Under the pieces are notes generated by a model. That model ran no database searches and was not told the origin of the DNA. It saw nothing but the letters and a program-made list of their open reading frames with translations. Made by a program: the position numbers and the translations under genes. A stretch of DNA of 37,960 nt, from NCBI GenBank assembly GCA_027490305.1, contig JAIXYI010000076.1:1-37960 (forward strand), given 5' to 3'. Below are positions 8,388-16,300 of this stretch, one piece after another. Position 1 is the stretch's first letter; the number at the start of each line of letters is the position of its first letter. This stretch comes from Flavobacteriaceae bacterium (GTDB lineage Bacteria; Bacteroidota; Bacteroidia; Flavobacteriales; Flavobacteriaceae).

Positions 8388-8498
8388 ATGAACCACGTAG
8401 TACCTACCGAAAGCGGTTGTGGGTTGCCTGTTTTTACCTCGCAACTGAGAAGTGTATACTGTTCGGTCTCTCACACTAAATGGCCACAACATGTTTAA
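8388..8498 (+). CDS. Possible 36-aa leader ORF overlapping the next start
   Basis: An ORF of 36 codons (MNHVVPTESGCGLPVFTSQL at its start) begins in the long leader of the operon and stops at 8498, overlapping the ATG at 8491 by 8 nt in another frame. The arrangement would allow translational coupling. It may be chance; composition gives no support either way. Confidence 0.2.
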   Translation: MNHVVPTESGCGLPVFTSQLRSVYCSVSHTKWPQHV

Positions 8499-10119
8499 TT
8501 CTCCCGCGTTGGATATCGCCATAGGGTTGGTATTCATTTTCCTGTTGTATAGCTTATTGGCAACGTCGATACAAGAGGCCATTTCCACCGGACTCAGTCT
8601 GCGTGCGAAAATGCTCCGTAAGAGTATCATCGAAAACATGCTTTCCGATACGCCTGAGATCAGCAAGTGGGAAGCCCTGCTCTTTAAGGTCAAAGCGTGG
8701 TTCCGGCAACTGAAGGTGCTCGTTAAACTGGCACCTAAAAACGAGTGCGATGGTTTGGGTGATCGATTTTATAAGCATCCACTCATCAAGAACTACGGTG
8801 AAAGCCATTTTTTTCCGTTACCGTCCTATATCCCCCGCGACAACTTTTCTGCGGTGCTGTTGGACATCCTGTTGAAAGACTTTTCAGAGAACGTGGCGGT
8901 TATCGCCGCAGAGAAAATCAAGAACGGGGTCACCCATTCGCAGTCGGAAACGGAAGAACTGCTGCGTAGCCTGCCCGATGCGAAAAAGATACGGGAAATT
9001 CTGACCTATCACATAACCTGTTACGATGCTGATGCCTCGCATGCCTGCTATCTGCCCAAAGAAACATGCCGGATACTTGAGATGCACCTGCGAAACAGTT
9101 ACGACCAACTGCATACGTTCTGCAACCGGCTTGAGAGTTGGTTCGACGATTCGATGCGGCGCGTATCGGGCTGGTACAAACGGAAAACGCAGTTCATCCT
9201 ATTTCTTATCGGGTTGGGCATCGCGTTTTTCTTCAATGTCGATACCATCGAAATCTCCAGTCGGTTGAGCACCGACAAAGATGCCCGCGACAAGCTCGTC
9301 ACTATGGCGATGAAGGCATCTGAAGAATATAAGGATGATCCGCGCGTGCAACAACTCACCGATTCAGCCAAAGCGCAGGGGCTGTCGGAAGCGCAAAATG
9401 CGGAACTGCAAGACTTACGGCAGCGCTATGATCGCCACATGGACGAAGCGCGGAAAACCATAGACGGCGATATCTCAACCGCCAACAATATCCTGTCGGT
9501 CGGATGGAACGGTTTCGGGCAGTTCGACCAATCGTACGTCAACCACGTCAAAGTCGACTCGTCATGGTGGGGTGTTGATTTCGCCTCTGCCTGGCGACGC
9601 AGCCATGAAAAGAATGATTCCCTGCAAATGCAAGGCCAGAAAATCAGTTTGGATCTTGATATTGCCCTCGACTCGATCAACCGCCTGATGCCAAAAGAGG
9701 CGCTGGCGCGAACCACTGATCCGGCAGCGGCAGCCCTCCATACCAAAAAGATGGCCCGCCTTGACCTCCAGAAGAAATTGCTGCGTGAAAGGGCACACCT
9801 CAAATGTGATTCTATTGAGAATGCTGCCTATTTTGCGGTGCTCAAAAAAGACCACCCGGTTGCCATGCGGGTCCGGTATATGGCCTGGTCAATGAACGCC
9901 CGGAAACTCCTCGGCTTCCTGGTCCTAGCGTTCGGAATCTGCCTCGGCGCCCCGTTCTGGTTCGATTTACTCAACAAATTGGTTACGCTTCGCGGAGCGG
10001 GCAAAAAAGAAACCGGAGACAATACAGCAAAAATAACGCCGTCGGCACCGCCGTCGGTAGCACCACCTATACAAGTTACAGTTAATAACCAACAAAGCGG
10101 TGAGGAGGCCGTAGGATAA
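8491..10119 (+). CDS. Membrane protein of unknown family (542 aa, three predicted TM helices)
   Basis: First gene of the operon. TM helices are visible at about 7-28 (IAIGLVFIFLLYSLLATSI), 235-253 (FILFLIGLGIAFFFN) and 473-494 (LLGFLVLAFGICLGAPFWF). Between the second and third lies a long Glu/Lys/Asp-rich helical region (about 260-470). The segments FFNVDTIEIS after TM2 and GAPFWFDLLNKLVTLRGAG after TM3 look like those of a widespread uncharacterised bacterial membrane family; I know no function for it. The C-terminus is Pro/Ser-rich and probably disordered. The ATG at 8491 is preferred over the in-frame ATG at 8452 because it starts right before the hydrophobic helix. Only 2 nt separate it from the M15 peptidase gene. 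An anchoring or energising role for its operon partners is a guess. Confidence 0.85.
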   Translation: MFNSPALDIAIGLVFIFLLYSLLATSIQEAISTGLSLRAKMLRKSIIENMLSDTPEISKWEALLFKVKAWFRQLKVLVKLAPKNECDGLGDRFYKHPLIKNYGESHFFPLPSYIPRDNFSAVLLDILLKDFSENVAVIAAEKIKNGVTHSQSETEELLRSLPDAKKIREILTYHITCYDADASHACYLPKETCRILEMHLRNSYDQLHTFCNRLESWFDDSMRRVSGWYKRKTQFILFLIGLGIAFFFNVDTIEISSRLSTDKDARDKLVTMAMKASEEYKDDPRVQQLTDSAKAQGLSEAQNAELQDLRQRYDRHMDEARKTIDGDISTANNILSVGWNGFGQFDQSYVNHVKVDSSWWGVDFASAWRRSHEKNDSLQMQGQKISLDLDIALDSINRLMPKEALARTTDPAAAALHTKKMARLDLQKKLLRERAHLKCDSIENAAYFAVLKKDHPVAMRVRYMAWSMNARKLLGFLVLAFGICLGAPFWFDLLNKLVTLRGAGKKETGDNTAKITPSAPPSVAPPIQVTVNNQQSGEEAVG

Positions 10120-10121
10120 GT

Positions 10122-10862
10122 ATGCTACAAATTCGCGTAACAGCCAACACGTTAAACAAACGAAACAAAATTCCAACCCAATTGCCCGATCCAGGAAGTA
10201 TCTCCGGAACGGTGACCAAAGGGTTTACCTTCGAAGGTATCGAAGTAACGGATGTCCGCAGTGACCTTGGTAAATGGTACCGTGACCGGGACGGACAATA
10301 CTATTGGGGTGGTGGAGTGGAAGTAATCGGTGTATTGCCCGATCCGGTAACGCCATCGTCAAATGATGTCACCATCCAGAAGGCCGGTCGCATGATCACA
10401 ACGCCTGAATTGGTGCAACGTTTCGGCAAGCCCGACGAAGACGGGTCTGATTACCTCGTGAAGATCGAACTGCCGTATCCGATGCGTTTGGCGTGGGACA
10501 CGAAGAGTTCGGTGAAATCCATCACCTGTCACAAACTCGTAGCGGAGGACCTTAAGAAAGTCTTCGCCGACATCCTAAAAGACTATGGCCTGCCTAAGAT
10601 ACAGGAGTTGGGCATCGATCTCTATGGCGGCTGTTTCAACTTCCGCAAAATGCGCGGCGGCGACGATTATTCGCGTCACAGTTGGGGCGCGGCCATCGAC
10701 CTTGACCCTGAGCGCAACCAATTGAAGGAAACAAGCGCGACGGCACGTTTTGCCCGTCCAGAGTACCGCAAAATGATCGCGGCTTTCTACCGGCACAATT
10801 TTGTTTCATTGGGATGGGAGAAGAACTACGACTGGATGCACTTTGAAGTAAGAGCCAAATAG
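10122..10862 (+). CDS. M15-family peptidase (VanY/endolysin-like peptidoglycan peptidase)
   Basis: This is a 246-aa zinc metallopeptidase of the D-Ala-D-Ala carboxypeptidase / L-Ala-D-Glu endopeptidase superfamily (M15), expected to cut peptide stems of peptidoglycan. The C-terminal half carries the diagnostic SRHSWGAAIDLDP (His186 and Asp193) and NYDWMHFEV (Trp238, His240), giving the three zinc ligands. Residues ~30-75 (LGKWYRDRDGQYYWGGGVEV) look like an SH3-type wall-binding module often joined to M15 domains. No signal peptide is visible, as in phage endolysins, so export must depend on another route or the enzyme acts after lysis or injection. It is tightly packed in the operon: 2 nt after the membrane-protein gene and 7 nt before the next. 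Confidence 0.9.
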   Translation: MLQIRVTANTLNKRNKIPTQLPDPGSISGTVTKGFTFEGIEVTDVRSDLGKWYRDRDGQYYWGGGVEVIGVLPDPVTPSSNDVTIQKAGRMITTPELVQRFGKPDEDGSDYLVKIELPYPMRLAWDTKSSVKSITCHKLVAEDLKKVFADILKDYGLPKIQELGIDLYGGCFNFRKMRGGDDYSRHSWGAAIDLDPERNQLKETSATARFARPEYRKMIAAFYRHNFVSLGWEKNYDWMHFEVRAK

Positions 10863-10869
10863 TCGTAAG

Positions 10870-11202
10870 ATGAAAGACTATAATTATCCCCTCAGCACAC
10901 CCGCCGGAAGTGGCAGCCATTCGCTTCAGGTGCGGTTGGTGTCGGATGCGAATATTGGCGTAACCACCGCCACTCTTCCCTCAGGGCAAACGAAAGTGGC
11001 TGATGCTACCGGAACGGTGTCATTGGGTGTAATCCCAAAGGGCGCAACAGTGTATATCACGACCGAGGTGCGTAATCCAGCGCCCGAGGAAGACGAAATA
11101 CAACTGGCCTTTGACCTTGACGGAGTCGAGATTCTGGTGCATTCGAACCAAAAATCGGTGGCAGCCGACGTATCGATCAACCTCGACCTGACCTTCTCAT
11201 GA
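10870..11202 (+). CDS. Small beta-rich protein of unknown function (110 aa)
   Basis: I do not recognise it. The sequence alternates hydrophobic and polar residues throughout (SLQVRLVSDANIG, SINLDLTFS), suggesting a single beta-sandwich. There is no signal peptide, transmembrane helix or cysteine. Its stop overlaps the ATG of the next gene by 4 nt (ATGA), indicating translational coupling, so it probably works with the operon products. A small structural or adaptor subunit is possible. Confidence 0.75.
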   Translation: MKDYNYPLSTPAGSGSHSLQVRLVSDANIGVTTATLPSGQTKVADATGTVSLGVIPKGATVYITTEVRNPAPEEDEIQLAFDLDGVEILVHSNQKSVAADVSINLDLTFS

Positions 11203-12494
11203 GAGGGTTTTGGTTTGGTATGCTGATGTTGTGCGGTATCGCGACGGCTCAGGAGTCGAACCCGATTCCGGGTGAGCCGCTGGCGTTGCCTGATTCGCCT
11301 GCGGCGGCCGTTATGGGGATGCAGCCCAACGTGGTACTGCGCCCAAAATCGATGCGGGCGTTAGAGTCGGCGTTATACACCGGCTTCCGAAACGCAGACG
11401 GCGATGTCGGCATATTGGATGATATCGCATTGGAGTTTACGCCTTATTGGTGGAAAAACCACGGACTCACCATCGAGGAGTACCTTTCAGGCGGTCCGGC
11501 GGGAAAGCAACTCTGGCGGAATGCGTCGTTTTCCATCGCGACGGCGCAAAAATTTCTGTTGGGTGACAGTACGGCGACCAAGGCACTCGGACTCGGGTTT
11601 CGTACCTCCGTGTTTTTTGGCAACCAACGCGATGCAGATTCTATTCGGACGCTACTGACGTCGGTGCGGGATGGAATGACGATCACCGCCGGCTTACGGG
11701 GTATCATGATGAACTCGAATGCCACGACCAAACAGACATTGCTGGAGGACATACGACCGCGGTTCCGGCAGTTGTTACTCGACACGTACCATGTGCCTGC
11801 GTTCGCTGAAGAAGTGCTGGAAGAGTCGTATAGAAAGGCCGAAACCCTTGATATGGAGGCGACACCGGAAGGCAAGCGCGCCTTCGTAAGTGCGTTTCGC
11901 GAGGTCGTGCGCACGGTAGTCGGATCGCATTATGACGATCTTAAAGCCTATATGCTCAAACGCGAAGGGCTGCGGATCGACTTCGCATACGGCAGCTTCC
12001 TTAGTTTTCCAACGAACGAAACGTCTTATTCCATGGTTCCACGGCAGTCGTTATGGGTCGCACCTTCCTGGCGTTTTGGAGGGAAGTTGGAAGCTTTCTC
12101 CCTGACCGGTGTACTGCGTTATGAATGGTACAACACCCGTTATTTCGACCGGTATTTCCCGGGCACGGAGGTGTTTCGCAATAACTTCGACTACGGATTC
12201 GCCCTGTCGGCCGAGTTTGACAAACTCTCGGTTTCAGCGGAAGCGGTCGGGCGCAGTGCGTCGACCCTTGAGGCGGCGGGCACCAGCGGAAGTGGCGAAA
12301 CCCTTTACGTCAAAAGAAGCGATAGCGATTTCCAATATTCAGCCTCCATCACCTATCGACTCACGGCTGATATTGCCCTGAACTACCAGTTCGGCAGCAC
12401 GTTTCGTCAGGCATTTGACCAGGGGGAAACGCTTTTGTCGGTGCTGTCGGTGAATTTTGGATTTGGCGGACCTAAGAAGAACAAAATACTCTAA
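11199..12494 (+). CDS. Exported protein with probable outer-membrane beta-barrel C-terminus (431 aa)
   Basis: MRGFWFGMLMLCGIATAQES is a Sec signal peptide. Residues ~50-260 are mixed, mostly helical and acidic. From ~265 to the end the sequence shows alternating aromatic/hydrophobic strands (LRIDFAYGSFLSF, LWVAPSWRFGGKLEAF, LTGVLRYEWYN, SASITYRLTADIALNYQFGS, LLSVLSVNFGFG) typical of an outer-membrane barrel, although it ends in a Lys-rich tail rather than a terminal aromatic residue. The family was not recognised. It overlaps the upstream gene by 4 nt and lies 5 nt before the nuclease gene, so it could provide the outer-membrane component of the system. Confidence 0.8.
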   Translation: MRGFWFGMLMLCGIATAQESNPIPGEPLALPDSPAAAVMGMQPNVVLRPKSMRALESALYTGFRNADGDVGILDDIALEFTPYWWKNHGLTIEEYLSGGPAGKQLWRNASFSIATAQKFLLGDSTATKALGLGFRTSVFFGNQRDADSIRTLLTSVRDGMTITAGLRGIMMNSNATTKQTLLEDIRPRFRQLLLDTYHVPAFAEEVLEESYRKAETLDMEATPEGKRAFVSAFREVVRTVVGSHYDDLKAYMLKREGLRIDFAYGSFLSFPTNETSYSMVPRQSLWVAPSWRFGGKLEAFSLTGVLRYEWYNTRYFDRYFPGTEVFRNNFDYGFALSAEFDKLSVSAEAVGRSASTLEAAGTSGSGETLYVKRSDSDFQYSASITYRLTADIALNYQFGSTFRQAFDQGETLLSVLSVNFGFGGPKKNKIL

Positions 12495-12499
12495 TATTT

Positions 12500-13174
12500 A
12501 TGGTGTCTACTTCTCACTTCCATCGAGTAAACGCGCTCGAAAAAGGATGTTTTTGGTTAAGAAACGCACAGCGCCTGGCCTGGCTATGCGTGCTGTATAC
12601 GACAGTGGGCTTTGCACAGGTCAAAGCCGACACCATCGTAACGACCCCCGCCTACAAATCGTATTTTTCGTATACGCTTCGGGAACCGCTGTATGTGACG
12701 TATACCCTCTATAAAGGTGGCGGGGACTGCGATCGTGACGGAATGCGCTTCGATGAATGCGGCGTAAATACCGCCACTGACGACGACTACGATAAGGCCT
12801 ATGACAAAGGCCACCTCGCCAATGCGGAGGATTTCGCCTATGATTGCGACCTCGACAGGGCCACTTTTTGTTACTACAATTGCCTTCCACAAGTACCGCG
12901 GCTAAACCGCGGCATCTGGAAAACCTGGGAAACGCAGATACGTAAACTGTCACAGAAGAAGAAACTGTTTATCGTGGCAGGCGGTATCTTCGGTACCAAA
13001 ACCTACGGGCCGAATCACATTGGCGTTCCCGACTACTGCTATAAAATCGTGTACGAAGCCGATACCCACAAGGTGTTGTATTGCCTGCTTTTTCCGAACG
13101 ACACCAGCAAGTCGTATAAAGAAGTCACATTGGCCGAGCTGAAGAAAAAAGTCGGCTATACGGTCGATTGGTGA
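12500..13174 (+). CDS. Secreted DNA/RNA non-specific endonuclease (NUC family)
   Basis: This 224-aa beta-beta-alpha-metal nuclease resembles the Serratia nuclease family. The catalytic signature is DKGHLANAEDF (Asp102, Lys103, Gly104, His105; His105 the general base), in place of the usual DRGH. It is followed by YNCLPQVPRLNRGIW, whose Asn136 matches the metal-binding Asn, and by the strand LFIVAGGIFG. A hydrophobic stretch LAWLCVLYTTVGFAQ at ~26-40 after a basic region suggests a signal peptide with a long n-region; no later ATG is available. It should act in the periplasm or outside the cell. It is the last gene of the operon, 5 nt after the barrel-protein gene and closed by a strong terminator. 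Six cysteines in the centre and C-terminal half suggest disulfides. Confidence 0.9.
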   Translation: MVSTSHFHRVNALEKGCFWLRNAQRLAWLCVLYTTVGFAQVKADTIVTTPAYKSYFSYTLREPLYVTYTLYKGGGDCDRDGMRFDECGVNTATDDDYDKAYDKGHLANAEDFAYDCDLDRATFCYYNCLPQVPRLNRGIWKTWETQIRKLSQKKKLFIVAGGIFGTKTYGPNHIGVPDYCYKIVYEADTHKVLYCLLFPNDTSKSYKEVTLAELKKKVGYTVDW

Positions 13175-13204
13175 CATTTCTCACATAAAAATTGTCTCGA
13201 AAAG

Positions 13205-13232
13205 AATGGGGAGCTGTGGCTTCCCATTTTTT
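13205..13232 (+). terminator. Rho-independent terminator of the five-gene operon
   Basis: AATGGGGAGC and GCTTCCCATT form a 10-bp stem (one G-T) around TGTG, followed by TTTTTATTATT. It lies 30 bp after the nuclease stop codon. Confidence 0.9.
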
Positions 13233-13301
13233 ATTATTAACACGAAAACGTTTGCGTTTTTGGATTTAAGCGAAAATATAACGTTGCATTAGCGTTTTTG
13301 T

Positions 13302-13309
13302 TAATTTTG
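13302..13309 (+). promoter_or_regulatory. -7 box of the first giant T9SS gene
   Basis: TAATTTTG is a perfect match to TAnnTTTG, 33 nt upstream of the preferred ATG at 13343. The surrounding DNA is distinctly AT-rich. A TTG at 13284 is somewhat too close to be a standard -33 element. Confidence 0.5.
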
Positions 13310-13342
13310 TTCGCTTTTCTCCGCGAATTGGAACTTTTGAAA

Positions 13343-16300
13343 ATGAAGACTATGAAAAAAAATGTACCCCGAGGGTCCTTGACCCGTAATGTAATCGTAA
13401 CACTGGGTTTGCTTTGGGCCACTCTTGCTATAGCACAACCTACGGTTCTCGGAACCCAATTGGTAAACGGCACGTATACCACCTACAACCTCACCGATAG
13501 GGGGGGCGTCCGGTTTGTTCGACTTCAGGCGACGTCAGCCGGAACAACCGGTACCAGAAACTGGGAATTTGCAACAGGGGTGGCGGGGGCTGCGGTTTAC
13601 ACCACAAACTGGCGGCCTTACACCGGCGGACAAACAGTTTCGTTTAACGCGCTGGTAGATCCGTCTACTGCTAATGCATCGGCCCGTTACAATACAGGCA
13701 GCGGCGGGGCAAGCGGGCTGTTACCAGCCATTACCAATGGTAGTTATTACACGGTTAACGTGGGCAAAAACAGTACGGCAGACAATTTTATGTCTATTTT
13801 GGCGACAACCTATAACCCAAAAGACATTACGAATCTGACCCGAAACCCGTCTTCTCCGGGAGCGGGCGTACCTGTTACGGTAACGATTACTACCTCTGCA
13901 TCGCTTTCAACCAACGAAAATGCCTATCTCCGTTATTCTACGGATGGGTTCGCAACGTCTTCAATTGTAGCGTTCGGCATGACTGGTGCTTCGGGTACTG
14001 CTGTTATTCCGGGTTCGGCGAATGCCCCTGGTGCAACCATATCGTATTACGCATTTACCACGAACCAGTCATCGGGTATCACCCACGCGAACGCAGACTA
14101 TTTGACACTTAACCTATACAATGCTAGCGGACAAAACGTGTCTGGGAGTAACTTTTCCTATACAATAGGAACCACGATCCCTTCCTACTCTTGGTCGGCA
14201 ACCGGTACGGCAGCGTGGAACACTGCGACTAACTGGACGCCAAGCAGAACCAGTGTCGGCGTTTATGACCAGTTGACTTTTTCAGGCGGTGGTTCGGTTA
14301 CGATAACCGGCGGCCCTGTGTCGGAAACAATTGGTAGCCTGACGATTAGCAACAATACGACGGTAGAAATAAGTACGAGTAGCGCCCCCGCAGGCGTGAT
14401 AATTGCAAATGGCCAGACCGGCGCTGATTTTTCAATTGCGTCCGGCTCTGCGTTAAACGCGGTTGGTGGAAATGCCTTTGTCATTAATCTGGCCACTGGC
14501 GCCACCGGTAGTATTTCCGGTAACATAACTTTTTCAGGTTCCGCGGGGCACCAAATACTGCCCAGTGACGCGGGCAGCCTCACATTTAATAGCGGCGCTA
14601 CATTGACGCAAGGCACAAATGCGACAGGCAATATATTCGGTTCAAGTGGCACAGCTAATGCAGTGGTTTTCAATAGCGGTGCAACTTTCGTTCAGTTGTC
14701 TGGCGCTAACCCTTTTGGTTTGACCCAACCCAGCTCCCGCGTGACGTTCAATCCTGGTAGTTTATACAAGTATCAAGTCGCCAGCGGAACGCCTGCGTTT
14801 AACGGTCGGACTTACGCAAATTTTGAATTTCTTGGCAATACCACTGCCGCTTCACCAACTGGTGCGGCCGGCGTTTCAATCGACAATCTGACAATTTCTT
14901 CTGGTACGCTGAATGTAAATGTTACGGGTACCTCTAGTATAAAGGGAAATATCTCAGTCGCGACTGGCGCCGCCCTCAGCTTTACGCCGGGAAGTGCGAC
15001 GACCTTCAATTTAAACGGATCCTCAGCACAAACCATCAGTACAGCCGGTACCGGCACCATTACTGTCGCAGGCAACGCCACATTAGCCGTCGCCAACGGC
15101 ACTACGGCCAATATCGCCCCAGGTACCGTCATTTCAGGAGCTGGCACCTTTAACGTGCTGGCGGGTGGTACCCTCGGTATCGGATCAACGGCCGGAATCG
15201 CCGCAACGGGCGCAACCGGTAACGTACAAACCACTACGCGTGGCTTCGTATCGGGTGCTAACTACGTCTACAACGGCACCGCCAACCAGATTACAGGCTC
15301 GGGACTTCCGTCCACGGTAAACAGCCTTACCATTAACAACACCGGTGCAAGTGGTTCAAATGTGGTTACCCTTAGTTCAGGAGTTACGACCGCGACACTT
15401 ACGCTCACTGCCGGTCGTTTCGACCTTAACAGCAATACAGCGACCATCGTCAACAGTTCCGGAACAGGAACAGTTGCGGCTACGTCGGGTGATTTCGTAA
15501 CATCGTCGGGAACCGTTGCTTTTACCGGTACAGGATCCGTTTCAGGAACCGTGACGTTCCCAACCGTGACGCTTACCGCAGGGGTTAACTTCGGCACTGC
15601 CTCCACAATTGCAACTGCACTGCGTATACTCTCAGGTGGCTTCGTCAATACCAACGCCCCTTCTTATGCAAGCGGATCTACGTTGCGATACGAGTCCGGC
15701 GGCGTTTACGTCAGGGGAGTGGAATGGTCAGCCGCCAGCGGTAATGGCTATCCGCATCATGTGGTGCTTACCAATTCTACTACGCTCAATCCTGGCGGTA
15801 CTACACGCACGGGAACGGTGCTCAATACGGCGGGTAACTTTACCATCAACACAGCGTCTGCGTTCTATATGGATTATGCGGGCAATAACATGACCGTACC
15901 CCTTATTGTAAACGGGAATTTGGTAATGGATGGCAACCTTTCTGCTTCGGCTGCCGTTGGTGGTGATGTCATCGTTCGCGGCGACTGGAGCCGGACCGGT
16001 GTATTCGTTCCAAATAACCGTGCCGTATTCTTTCAGGGATCGGCAAATCAAACGCTGACAGGCGCTACGACCTTCGATTTCTTCCTGGTTGACAAGACGG
16101 GAGGCACACTTACATTGGCCAACTCGATTGTATGTAACCAAACGCTGACGTTCACCGCGACTAATACGGCACGTATCACCACGGGTGCCAACCAGGTAAC
16201 CATCGGATCAACCGGCTCGGTCAACCGTCTGAGTGGATGGGTAAACGGCAACCTGCAGAAGAATGTCGCGGCAGGGAATTCGACCGTGGCGTTCGAGGTA

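Noticed and set aside
8452..8490. N-terminal extension of the 542-aa membrane protein
   Set aside because: The extra 13 residues precede the hydrophobic helix without any visible role; the ATG at 8491 gives a normal membrane-protein start.
13298..13342. Earlier start of the first giant T9SS protein
   Set aside because: That ATG overlaps the perfect -7 box TAATTTTG, and the added residues would disrupt a standard signal peptide.
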